The notes beneath the pieces are model-generated. The model had not been told where the DNA came from and ran no database searches. It saw only the letters and a list, made by a program, of their open reading frames with translations. Below are positions 1-7,170 of a stretch of 64,000 nt of DNA, in pieces. The DNA lies in assembly GCA_020638465.1 (NCBI GenBank), contig JACKIM010000001.1, positions 1,331,501 through 1,395,500 of the forward strand, given 5' to 3'. The translations under genes were made by a program, and so were the position numbers. Every line of letters begins with the position of its first letter. The stretch's first letter is position 1. The DNA comes from Geminicoccaceae bacterium. GTDB lineage: Bacteria > Pseudomonadota > Alphaproteobacteria > Geminicoccales > Geminicoccaceae.

Positions 1-27
1 TGTGGGCGAGTTAGTACCGTATCGGTA

Positions 28-342
28 TTATCTCGCTGCCTGGCCTTGGGAAAGGGCGAGTGCCGCCAGTTGAAGCGCGAGGGTGACGATGGTTTCCTGA
101 GCGCTGTCGGCTTTGGGTGCAGGCTGGTAGGCCGGTGCGGGATCTTCGGACAAGCCCGGTGCGGTGCCGGTGTCAGGCAGGGTTTCCCGCAGGTTGCGGC
201 GTTCGCGGTCCTTGATGTATTGGGACATGGCGTCGTGAAAGACTTGCGCCATTGGGCGGCCTTCGCGATGCGCTATTGCCGCTATCTGTACCTTGTCACA
301 TTTCCGAACGCAAACGGAAGCACCATTCTTGCTCATGGGCAT
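28..342 (-). CDS. Small hypothetical protein, possible ribbon-helix-helix DNA binder
   Basis: A 104-residue protein that I do not recognise. The first 50 residues contain a segment starting VCVRKCDKVQIAAIAHREG and running into a charged amphipathic stretch (QYIKDRERR). That layout, a short strand followed by two helices, resembles small ribbon-helix-helix proteins of plasmids, but no decisive motif is visible. The C-terminal half is rich in Pro and Ala and ends in a short Ala/Leu helix. The gene follows the 59-residue gene at 346-525 with only a few bases between stop and start, so the two are probably co-transcribed. Position at the window edge, next to insertion sequences, suggests accessory DNA. 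Function is unknown. Confidence 0.5.
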   Translation of the reverse strand: MPMSKNGASVCVRKCDKVQIAAIAHREGRPMAQVFHDAMSQYIKDRERRNLRETLPDTGTAPGLSEDPAPAYQPAPKADSAQETIVTLALQLAALALSQGQAAR

Positions 343-345
343 CGT

Positions 346-525
346 TCACACTCCCCTGCTGCTGGCGCGTGTGTCGATGAACACGCCTGCATCCCGCGAG
401 GCGAGCATGGCGAACACGGGGTTGCGCTCGCTGCCGATGCGGCACGAGATGTGGCCACGGCTGATGGCGAACTCGAACAGGTCGGCGATGGAAAGGGAAA
501 CCTGGCGACCGATATGAAAGGTCAT
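346..525 (-). CDS. 59-residue hypothetical protein upstream of the RHH-like gene
   Basis: This short reading frame starts MTFHIGRQVSLSIADLFEF and ends DTRASSRGV. An AGGAG sequence lies about seven bases before the ATG, which is a good ribosome binding site. The stop codon is followed three bases later by the start of the next gene at 342, which supports a two-gene transcription unit. No membrane segment or known motif is visible. The middle region (HISCRIGSERNPVFAM) is compact and mixed in character, so it may be a small globular protein. Support comes only from the ribosome binding site, coding-like composition and tight coupling. Function is unknown. Confidence 0.45.
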   Translation of the reverse strand: MTFHIGRQVSLSIADLFEFAISRGHISCRIGSERNPVFAMLASRDAGVFIDTRASSRGV

Positions 526-867
526 CGGTGTTGCTCCTGTTTTGCGCTTTCTAGGGCGCGGGTTTGGGTCCGGGTGCTAGAAACACGTAACAGGACGTGC
601 CCCATGCCCTTTGGCTCACCTTGCGGCTCACTTGGACATTCGACATGGGCACCCGGATGCTATCGAAACTCGTGGAAGCAACACAGATGCCGCCTTATCG
701 GTGGCGGGAGACCGCCTGTTAACATGGGTTTCTAGGCCCGTGGCGATGTTTGTAATTCAACTGGGAGGGGAATGTCAAGGGATTTTTTTGTCGTACAGCT
801 AAGTTTTCTTTGATATACTTTCGCATTGTGCTTTGACGGCAGATATATCTACCGAGAGAAGATCCAC
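526..867. other. Intergenic region between divergent small genes
   Basis: This stretch separates the minus-strand pair at 28-525 from the plus-strand gene at 868. I see no convincing reading frame. The right part becomes AT-rich, and a TATACT sequence near 815, with T-rich DNA upstream, is a plausible -10 box for the 868 gene. No repeats or RNA genes were recognised here. Confidence 0.35.
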
Positions 868-1131
868 ATGAATCTTGTTATTCTCTATCTACTCTGCGAT
901 CACTTTGGTTGGTCAATGTGGTGGGTTGTTGGGGGCTTTGTTGTAGACTATTTTGCGTTTAGAGAACTAGCCCAGATTGGCAACGAAGCACGGGTAGCAG
1001 AACTTCAAGAAATTGTGAATGAAGCTCTATTCAAACAAAATCGTGAGATCGAGGAAAAGTTAGACTGCATTGCGCGTAGAGTTAGCCCACACAGTGCATA
1101 TTATTCGCAATTTGACGACGATGAGATCTGA
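868..1131 (+). CDS. Small single-span membrane protein, unknown function
   Basis: An 87-residue protein. I chose the ATG at 868 because GAGAAG lies just upstream and the protein then begins directly with a hydrophobic segment (about residues 2-30, rich in Leu, Val, Trp and Gly). The rest is a charged, helix-forming segment (about 35-65, NEARVAELQEIVNEALFK) and an acidic tail ending FDDDEI. Codon use is visibly richer in A and T than in the core genes, a sign of horizontal origin. Its stop codon directly abuts that of the convergent coiled-coil gene at 1132-1437. Both encode a membrane segment plus a helical segment, so they may be related in function, but nothing proves this. Confidence 0.5.
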   Translation: MNLVILYLLCDHFGWSMWWVVGGFVVDYFAFRELAQIGNEARVAELQEIVNEALFKQNREIEEKLDCIARRVSPHSAYYSQFDDDEI

Positions 1132-1437
1132 TCAATCCACCAGGAAAACCTTGAGTATTGCCGCGATGGCCAGGGTTACACCCGAGCCGACCACGAAGCC
1201 GTACCATTTGTTTTCGGTCTGAAGCTTTGTCGTTTCGGCTATCAACCGGCTGATTTCGGCGCGCGTCTTCTCCAAGCCTTCCACTTGTGAGTTCGTTTCG
1301 CTCTCCATCTTCGAACGCTCAGTATGGAGCTTCATCGTTTCGGCCATCATCTTCGTGATTTCGGCACGTGTTTTCTCAAGGTTTTGCCTGATCTGTTCAA
1401 GCTCAAGAGCCTCGCGATGTTCGGGTGTACTGGCCAT
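1132..1437 (-). CDS. Coiled-coil protein with C-terminal membrane anchor
   Basis: A 101-residue protein made of a long coiled coil (about residues 8-78) and one C-terminal membrane helix (about 80-98, GFVVGSGVTLAIAAILKVF) ending in a short tail. The coiled coil contains an internal duplication: EKTRAEITKMMAETMKLHTE is followed about 35 residues later by a near copy, EKTRAEISRLIAETTKLQTE. Such tail-anchored coiled coils are common in mobile elements and phages, where they can act as inner-membrane scaffolds or holin-like partners, but no family can be assigned. The gene converges with the 868-1131 gene and the two stop codons touch without any spacer. The IS1-family element begins about 55 bases upstream. 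Confidence 0.6.
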   Translation of the reverse strand: MASTPEHREALELEQIRQNLEKTRAEITKMMAETMKLHTERSKMESETNSQVEGLEKTRAEISRLIAETTKLQTENKWYGFVVGSGVTLAIAAILKVFLVD

Positions 1438-1492
1438 ATGAAGCCCCTTTCGTGTTCGGATTTTAGCAGATGACCGGACGGAATGCCAATCA

Positions 1493-2252
1493 GGGCTTTG
1501 CTAACATTATAGCCTTCCGGCTGATTTTTTGCTACATTTCGCGTAGAGTGGCTGAGCGGGAGAATATGATGCATTGTCCGAAATGCGGTTCGGAGGTCCG
1601 GACGAAGGCGGGGTTTATCGGTGAGGTTCAGCGTTGGTTGTGCAAGTCGTGCGGCTGCAAATATACGCGCAGTACGAGGCACGGGATGGGAGACGGGATC
1701 AGACGTCGGGCGTTGCAGCTCTATCTCGAGGGCATGGGCTTTCGCGCGATCGGGCGGGTTCTGGGTGTTTCGAATGTCGCCGTTCTCAAGTGGATCCGGG
1801 CTTTTGGCGAGGAGGTCGAGCGGATGCGCAGGCCCGGTCCGCCGCCGAAGATCGCGATGATCGACGAGATGTGGCACTTCGTTCATGCCAAAAAAACGAA
1901 TGCTGGCTGTGGATATCGATGTGTTATCTCACAAGATGTATCCTCGGCGTTCATGTGGGCGGACGAAGCGCCGACGACCTGAAGAGCTTTCTCAAATCGT
2001 TTCCCCAGGCTCAAGGTCGGATCACCTTCACCGACGATCTCGCCGCCTACGCGGCCGTGCTGCCGAAAGGCGCCCATTTCACCGGCAAGATGCACACGCA
2101 ACGGCTCGAAAGCCTCAACGCCAACGTCCGTCATCATCTCGCCCGATTCCGCCGCAAAACACGATGCACCACCAAATGCCCGCGCATGGCCTACCTCTCC
2201 GCGCTGCTCTTCATGCAGGCGCATAATAAAAAGCTATTTAGTTAGCAAATCC
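1493..2252 (+). mobile_element. IS1-family insertion sequence, near-complete copy
   Basis: The left end begins GGGCTTTGCTAACATTATAG. The right end, read on the other strand, begins GGATTTGCTAACTAAATAGC, so the two form imperfect terminal inverted repeats of about 20 bp. The element encodes an IS1-type InsA zinc-finger protein and, in the -1 frame, the InsB catalytic part. No matching 8-9 bp target duplication is visible in the flanks (GCCAATCA on the left, GAATTTCG on the right), which suggests that rearrangement took place after insertion. The right end sits directly against the broken ydcF-like gene. A 3' fragment of the same element lies at 4225-4545 in the same orientation. Confidence 0.75.
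1566..2245 (+). CDS. IS1-family transposase (InsA plus InsB in the -1 frame)
   Basis: The first frame (1566-1982) starts MMHCPKCGSEV, with a CxxC...CxxC zinc finger, then a helix-turn-helix region (ALQLYLEGMGFRAIGRVLGV), and reaches IDEMWHFVHAKK. At 1890-1896 there is a run of seven A. A -1 shift there continues as NECWLWI and then joins the catalytic part (ILGVHVGGRSADDLKSF to HNKKLFS), ending at 2245. IS1 elements classically join InsA and InsB by -1 frameshifting in an A-rich run, so the arrangement is expected. The run is not placed as an ideal slippery heptamer, however, so a one-base deletion in a formerly single frame is possible. Residues just after WLWI (SMCYLTRC) look unlike relatives, so activity is doubtful. 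Confidence 0.6.
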
Positions 2253-2688
2253 GAATTTCGGGCTGCCCTAATAAGGTGTTCCGCAGACGGCCACTGCCGC
2301 CAGAAAACACCAAGCGCGCCTCCGGGTGCGAAATGGCAAGCGCAGCAGCCGCTGTCAGCCGTTCGGCCGCTTCATTGAGCTGTGGGTCGCCCTAGGCTGC
2401 GGTTGCCCGTTGATCTTCAACGCCACCGAGGACTACGATGCCGTCGATTTGTTCTGGTGCGGCCCGCGGTGGAAACTCCGCCTCGAGCGGGCGCAGCAGG
2501 ATGTCGCCAATCGGAAACATGCCAACGGCCACGAGCGCGGCTAGCGTCGTAACAGCGCTCCAACGCGCCAAATGCGGGCGAGCAAGACGCCCTGCGGCCA
2601 GGCTCACGACCATGCCGATGACCAGCCAGGTTTCCACCTGCAGGGTCAGCCCGATGAGCTTGGAGATTATGAAGAACGCCGTGTCCAT
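2253..2688 (-). pseudogene. Truncated YdcF/SanA-like (DUF218) membrane protein gene
   Basis: The intact N-terminal part (MDTAFFIISKLIGLTL to IDGIVVLGG) has two hydrophobic segments and the start of the DUF218 fold with its VVLGG strand, as in YdcF-type envelope proteins. An in-frame TAG at 2392-2394 interrupts it. The same frame continues beyond the stop as GDPQLNEAAERLTAAAALA and LVFSGGSGRL, which is clear DUF218 sequence, until the IS1-family element cuts it off at about 2253. No continuation is found on the far side of the element, so the 3' half is deleted. A TTG at 2703 overlaps the glycosyltransferase stop, but the ATG at 2688 gives the usual YdcF start. The gene was probably the last in an operon with the glycosyltransferase. 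Confidence 0.7.
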
Positions 2689-2699
2689 TGCGACAGTGA

Positions 2700-3458
2700 T
2701 CAACTGCGCTGCGGGCGCACCAGAAACTGGCCGACCTTCGAGAGGTTCTTGAGCGCCAACGTGTGCAGGCCACCTACGCGGTTGCGGCGGATCGCCAGCA
2801 TGTCCTCTTCCATCTTCTGGCGGATCTTGGCCCAGTTACGGTTGCTGACACCGCCAACCCGCATCTTGTAGAGCACCTCGGGGATATAGACCGACTTGCC
2901 CGTCGCCTGCGAAAAGTAGCGCAGGATGAAATCGTAATCGGCCGAGATGCGCATGTTGTTGTCATAGATCCCGAAACGCTCGTAGACCTCGCGCCGCAGG
3001 TAAAGCGTGGGGTGCGCTGGCATCCAGCCATATTTCAAGCGCCGCGGATGAAACGCACCGGTCGACCAGTGCCGAATGACCCGCGACGTGTCTGCCTGGG
3101 AGACATAGGCCAGATCGCTGAACACGGCCTCAACTGCCGGGTCTTTAAATGCTGACGCAATTCGTGCCAGCACCCCGTTGTGGGCAAGAAAGTCGTCGCT
3201 GTGAATGAAGCCGACCACGTCGCCACTGGCGTTGCGCAAGCCCTTGTTCAGAGCGTCATAGATCCCGTCGTCTGGCTCGCTGATCAGGCGCATCCGGTCA
3301 TGGCCAGCACGATCAATGGCAGCCAACGAGCCATCCTTTGATTTTCCCTCGACCACCAAATGCTCGACGTCAGGATATGTTTGCGCGGCTACGCTGGCGA
3401 TAGCCTCGCCGACGGTCGCTTCAGAATTGTAAACAGCAGTAATGGCAGAAATTTTCAA
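2700..3458 (-). CDS. Family 2 glycosyltransferase
   Basis: A complete 252-residue GT-A glycosyltransferase. It begins MKISAITAVYNSEATVGEAI, the usual nucleotide-sugar-binding start of GT2 enzymes, followed by EPDDGIYDALNKGL and the DXD-type metal site HSDDF (about residues 86-90). A later ADYDFILRY segment (about 168-176) matches the acceptor-side region of this family. No membrane segment is seen, so it is probably cytosolic or peripheral at the inner membrane. The family transfers sugars to lipid-linked or capsule/LPS intermediates; donor and acceptor cannot be read from sequence. It lies upstream of the broken ydcF-like gene, with overlapping or near-overlapping ends. Both sit between two IS1-family copies, so this may be a fragment of a transferred polysaccharide locus. 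Confidence 0.85.
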   Translation of the reverse strand: MKISAITAVYNSEATVGEAIASVAAQTYPDVEHLVVEGKSKDGSLAAIDRAGHDRMRLISEPDDGIYDALNKGLRNASGDVVGFIHSDDFLAHNGVLARIASAFKDPAVEAVFSDLAYVSQADTSRVIRHWSTGAFHPRRLKYGWMPAHPTLYLRREVYERFGIYDNNMRISADYDFILRYFSQATGKSVYIPEVLYKMRVGGVSNRNWAKIRQKMEEDMLAIRRNRVGGLHTLALKNLSKVGQFLVRPQRS

Positions 3459-3618
3459 AGACGGGGTCTTGGCAATAGAAGGATTACCACATCTCTACAT
3501 GAAACCAGCCTTGGGAGAAACGCGAAGATGCAGTCGCTGCAAGGAAAATTCGCGGGGTTTCGCGTGCAAACTTGCCTGGAAAACGCTATTGCGACGCCAA
3601 GAGGATGGAGACGTACCC

Positions 3619-4059
3619 ATGTCCGAAGTAGCCCCGCCGAGGAACCTCACCCCAAGTCTGTACAAGACAATCGAAGCCGAGATGCTGCGCGCCTGCGCCG
3701 AAGTGGCGGCTCGTCACGGCCTCGTGTCTGAAGGGCTTGGCGTTCAGGCCATGGACCTGCGCTGGAATTTCGAGTTCGGCGTGCGTGTGTCCATCCCGCT
3801 GCCGGATGGCACAACGCTGGATCCGGAGCGCATGTTGTTCGAGGCGCTCGCCGAGGAGTTCGGGCTTTCGCCCGATGACTTCGGTCGCGAGTTCTCGACG
3901 GGGCGGGAGCTGTTCCGCGTTGCTGGTATCGATCCGCGCCGACCCAAGTATCCCATCTCCGCCACGCGCATCCCGGACGGGAAGGGCTACAAGTTCACCG
4001 CCGAGAACGTGGCGCTGCTCCTGCAGGCTGCGATGAAAGACGTGTCGCCGAAAGCGTGA
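3619..4059 (+). CDS. Hypothetical protein, 146 residues
   Basis: I chose the ATG at 3619 (MSEVAPPRNLTPSLYKTIEA) because a GAGGATGGAG stretch lies upstream. The open frame extends upstream to 3442, but that part has a Cys/Arg-rich composition that looks non-coding. The protein is helical at the start (TIEAEMLRACAEVAARHG) and then mixed, with RWNFEFGVRVSIPLPDG and a C-terminal segment beginning GYKFTAENVALLLQ. No membrane segment, signal peptide or catalytic motif is visible. It lies between the glycosyltransferase and a hairpin cluster of IS200 type, inside the region flanked by IS1 copies, so it may belong to mobile DNA. I do not recognise the family. Confidence 0.5.
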   Translation: MSEVAPPRNLTPSLYKTIEAEMLRACAEVAARHGLVSEGLGVQAMDLRWNFEFGVRVSIPLPDGTTLDPERMLFEALAEEFGLSPDDFGREFSTGRELFRVAGIDPRRPKYPISATRIPDGKGYKFTAENVALLLQAAMKDVSPKA

Positions 4060-4132
4060 TTGGGGGCGGTCACATCATCAACGCCCACCCAGATCATCAC
4101 TACTTGAAAAACACCATAGTGGTGGTGAACGA

Positions 4133-4199
4133 CCACCGGCTGAAAGCCGGTGGCTTCAGGTTACGGCTCAAAGCCGGATCGGTCCGCCGTTCGGCGGAC
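4133..4199. repeat. Hairpin cluster matching an IS200/IS605-type end
   Basis: Three stem-loops follow one another: CCACCGGC/GCCGGTGG (4133-4153), CGGC-TCAAA-GCCG (4164-4176) and GTCCGCC/GGCGGAC (4182-4199). The first two and the CTT..GGTT spacer between them align with the end of the IS200-type element at 19128-19173, which shows GCCGGGGG, then CTTTGGTT, then GCCGC-TCAAA-GCGGC. No transposase gene is attached. This looks like a solo end of a related IS200/IS605-family element, directly followed by the truncated IS1 copy. Confidence 0.5.
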
Positions 4200-4224
4200 T
4201 ACGTGACGTGAAAGTCATCATCCG

Positions 4225-4545
4225 AAGATGTATCCTCGGCGTTCATGTGGGCGGACGAAGCGCCGACGACCTGAAGAGCTTTCTCAAATCGTTTCCCCAA
4301 GCCCAGGGGCGCATCACCTTCACCGACGATCTCGCCGCCTACGCGGCCGTGCTGCCGAAAGGCGCACATTTCACCGGCAAGATGCACACGCAACGGCTCG
4401 AAAGCCTCAACGCCAACGTCCGTCATCATCTCGCCCGATTCCGCCGCAAAACACGATGCACCACCAAATGCCCGCGCATGGCCTACCTCTCCGCGCTGCT
4501 CTTCATGCAGGCGCATAATAAAAAGCTATTTAGTTAGCAAAACCC
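4225..4545 (+). mobile_element. 3' remnant of an IS1-family element (InsB part only)
   Basis: Bases 4225-4541 match 1933-2249 of the near-complete copy without net gaps and with only about six mismatches that I can count. The fragment encodes RRCILGVHVGG to HNKKLFS, the C-terminal half of InsB, and keeps the right terminal repeat, which reads GGGTTTTGCTAACTAAATAG on the minus strand. Everything upstream of the catalytic half is missing; the match stops abruptly at 4225. An open frame starting with GTG at 4208 runs into it but is only a chance fusion. Both copies point the same way and flank about 1.9 kb, like a decayed composite transposon. Confidence 0.8.
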
Positions 4546-4945
4546 ATCCGCCCACCGTAGCTTCAATGCCAACAAGGTGAGCAACTGCTCAGTGGGGGAT
4601 CTCTAAATGGGAAGTCAATATTTTATAAATATTTTACCTTGAATGGTATGGAATATATTTGGTAAATATTAAAACATACCGGCATACATGCGAATTTATT
4701 ACCATCATGTTAATGAAAACTAAATATCAATGTTAATATATGAAATATTTAGATTCAAAAAATGACTAAAATCAATAAGTTATAGATTCTTTATAATTAA
4801 TTTTTTCAGTTAATAAAAAAATTTTTCTACTATTTATATATGTATTAATTAGTTAATTTATAGTGAAAGAAGCTAACATATCGGACCTCGACTTTCATAC
4901 ATTCCGCTCATCACTTGCGGATACGAAATTCGAGGAAACAATCTC
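4546..4945. promoter_or_regulatory. AT-rich leader upstream of the GDSL autotransporter
   Basis: From about 4600 to 4870 the DNA is strongly AT-rich, with long runs of A, T and ATT words, quite unlike the GC-rich genes around it. I find no reading frame. The stretch contains many candidate -10 boxes and A-tracts and ends shortly before the gene at 4946, whose ribosome binding site is GAGGAAA. AT-rich leaders of this kind often bind nucleoid proteins that silence horizontally acquired genes; that role is inferred, not shown. Confidence 0.45.
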
Positions 4946-6934
4946 ATGCTGAAGAAGAACAACTGGTCGATCCCGGGCTTCACCTGCATTGCCATGCTTT
5001 CGCTTTCCGCCTGCGGCGGCGGCAACGGCGGCGACTTCCATGCGGGTGGCGCTGGTACCGGCACGGGTGCCGGCAGTGGCGGCGGCACCGCTCCGGTGGT
5101 CGATTTCACCGTTCCGAACCCCTACGCCACCTATGACGATGACAATGCCAGCAACATCGGCACACTGACGGTCTTCGGCGACAGCTATTCGGACGTGAAC
5201 GGCAAGAACAACGCCAAGTTCTCGACCTGGGCGGAACGGGTGATCCATCGCACGGACGGCGGCACGCTAGACAGCTATGCCAAGGGCGAGGCTTCAGCCA
5301 ACAGCACGAATGTCTATTACAATCCCGATCCGGTCACCGGCATCGACGCCGAAGGAGATGACCCGGACAACACCCTGAGGAACCAGGTCGACCGGTATAA
5401 CGCCAGCGGGCATGTCCGGGCGGATAACGACCTCACGGTCGTCTACATGGGCTACAATGACGTCAACATGCTCTGGGACGATCCGTCGAAGGGCGTCACC
5501 AAGCTGACCTCGGCGCTCAACGACTACGAGACCGAGATCGGACGCCTCGTTGCCGGCGGCGCTACCGCGGGCGATCGCAAGATCTTCCTCACGCTGATCC
5601 ACGACTGGGACAGCACGCCGAAGGAGCTTGCCCGGATCAACAAGCAGATGCAACCCGGCGGACTGTGCGACACCAAGGGTCTGACCGCGGAGGAGTGTGC
5701 CTACAAGCGTCAGCGTACGCTCGAATGGAACCAGCGCCTGGTCGATATCGCGAATGCCAACGAGAACATCGTCGCCGTCGACCTGTTCACGGTCATCGAC
5801 CGTGTCCTTGCCGACCCTTCGAAGTTCGGCTTCATCGATGTCACCTCGGCCGGCGGAGACAATGCGGTCGCCGATGACGCTCAGTATCTCTATTTCGACA
5901 ATGTCCATTTCGGAGGACACGGTCAGGAGATCATCGCCCAGGTGATGAACCACTACCTGACCCGCGGCTGGGACTGGGCGAACACGCTGGCGGCCGGCAG
6001 CGAAGCCGCAGCACAGATCGGACAGGACATCGACAACGGGCTGCTCCTTGCGCTCTCGCAGCTTACCGACGAACAGCGCCTGGGCCTGAACAGCTTTGTC
6101 ATGGGTGATGGCGGCATCGAACCCGCAGCCGGAAATGCCGGTGCGCGTTCGAGCTTCGAGCAGATGCGCGGAACGGAGAATGCGCCGGTCGGTTTCGGCC
6201 TGAACTATGCCTTCGACGACAACACGATGATGGGCTTTGCCACGTCCAACTACGGCAATGGTTCCACTCATGGCAACGACCTGCAGAGTTCACGGGTCGA
6301 GAGCTCATCGCAGGCCTTTGCCTTCTACTTCAATACCGAAGCCGCCGGCATCAAGCTGCGGACCGTGGCAAGCTACTCGGACGACAATCACCAGCGCACG
6401 GAGCATGACGGCCTGATCGGCGCGACAGACAGCGCCTCCTTCGGCGGCCGCACGATGGCCATCTCGCAGACTGCGAGCCTGCCGCTGGAAATCGGCGGCA
6501 ACTGGTTCACCCCGTGGATCAACCTGTCGCATACGGTCCAGCAGCTCGACAGCTACACGCTGTCCAACCCCTACCTGTCGGACACGACATACAAGGGTGA
6601 CGATGTCTCCGAGACCTATGCCACCATCGGGCTCACCTCGCAAAGCCGCACGTTCTCGTTCGGCGACAGCGGCAGCCTCCAGTTCTCCGGGCGTCTCAGC
6701 TACAGCCAGAGCCTGGCGCTGGACGACTACAAGGTCAACATCCGTGAGCACGCCCTGGGCTACAACCAGACCGAGACCATCAAGCGCGACCAGCAGGGCA
6801 TTCTCGGCCTGCGGCTGGGTGCGGAACTGGGAATCAGCGATCAGCTCTCGCTGTCTGCGAACTATGCCGCCGACAAGCAGAACGACGCAGATCCGAACCA
6901 GAGCATCCGCGTCGGTCTGACCTACCGCTTCTGA
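4946..6934 (+). CDS. GDSL esterase autotransporter with lipoprotein signal
   Basis: A 662-residue outer-membrane esterase. Residues 1-23 form a signal with a lipobox (LSAC, lipidated Cys23), followed by a Gly-rich linker (24-48). The SGNH/GDSL passenger domain runs from about 70 to 345: GDSYSD with nucleophile Ser80, the oxyanion block GYND, and the catalytic pair block FDNVHFGG. From about 395 to the end is an autotransporter beta-barrel of alternating strands, ending in a typical aromatic residue (VGLTYRF). EstA-type autotransporters have this layout, but their signal is normally a plain Sec signal; a lipobox in front of the passenger is notable. The protein probably hydrolyses lipids or short esters at the cell surface. 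It stands alone behind an AT-rich leader. Confidence 0.88.
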   Translation: MLKKNNWSIPGFTCIAMLSLSACGGGNGGDFHAGGAGTGTGAGSGGGTAPVVDFTVPNPYATYDDDNASNIGTLTVFGDSYSDVNGKNNAKFSTWAERVIHRTDGGTLDSYAKGEASANSTNVYYNPDPVTGIDAEGDDPDNTLRNQVDRYNASGHVRADNDLTVVYMGYNDVNMLWDDPSKGVTKLTSALNDYETEIGRLVAGGATAGDRKIFLTLIHDWDSTPKELARINKQMQPGGLCDTKGLTAEECAYKRQRTLEWNQRLVDIANANENIVAVDLFTVIDRVLADPSKFGFIDVTSAGGDNAVADDAQYLYFDNVHFGGHGQEIIAQVMNHYLTRGWDWANTLAAGSEAAAQIGQDIDNGLLLALSQLTDEQRLGLNSFVMGDGGIEPAAGNAGARSSFEQMRGTENAPVGFGLNYAFDDNTMMGFATSNYGNGSTHGNDLQSSRVESSSQAFAFYFNTEAAGIKLRTVASYSDDNHQRTEHDGLIGATDSASFGGRTMAISQTASLPLEIGGNWFTPWINLSHTVQQLDSYTLSNPYLSDTTYKGDDVSETYATIGLTSQSRTFSFGDSGSLQFSGRLSYSQSLALDDYKVNIREHALGYNQTETIKRDQQGILGLRLGAELGISDQLSLSANYAADKQNDADPNQSIRVGLTYRF

Positions 6935-6951
6935 GTTGGCCAGGGGGGACA

Positions 6952-6974
6952 CCCGGGGGCACTGTACCCCCGGG
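6952..6974 (+). terminator. GC-rich stem-loop after the autotransporter
   Basis: CCCGGGGG pairs with CCCCCGGG around a seven-base loop, about 18 bases after the stop of the esterase gene. No T-run follows, so it may protect the mRNA end or work with Rho rather than act as an intrinsic terminator. Confidence 0.4.
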
Positions 6975-7070
6975 GCCCAACCCCGGACGTCTCGAAACCC
7001 TTTCTTCCTGAATCCTTTTCCTCCTGAAGACTTTTGAACAACGATAAATTTCTACCGCAAGTGGCAACTG

Positions 7071-7105
7071 GGGAAGGGCCTCGAGCGCCCTTCCCGTAAT
7101 TTTCC
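7071..7105 (+). terminator. Probable intrinsic terminator between esterase and acyltransferase
   Basis: GGGAAGGGC and GCCCTTCCC form a nine-base-pair stem with a seven-base loop (7071-7095). It is followed by GTAATTTTCC, a weak T-rich tail. It separates the autotransporter from the acyltransferase gene at 7171. Confidence 0.5.
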
Positions 7106-7170
7106 AGCCACTCCCGATGTCCATGGTTCTCTCGGCGATGACAGCGCACCCCCGTTAGGAGCGAACCCCG

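Noticed and set aside
3442..3618. N-terminal extension of the unknown gene at 3619
   Set aside because: It overlaps the divergent start of the glycosyltransferase and has non-coding-like composition.
4208..4537. Separate small gene starting with GTG at 4208
   Set aside because: It is a chance start in front of the IS1 remnant; the protein equals the C-terminal half of the other InsB copy.
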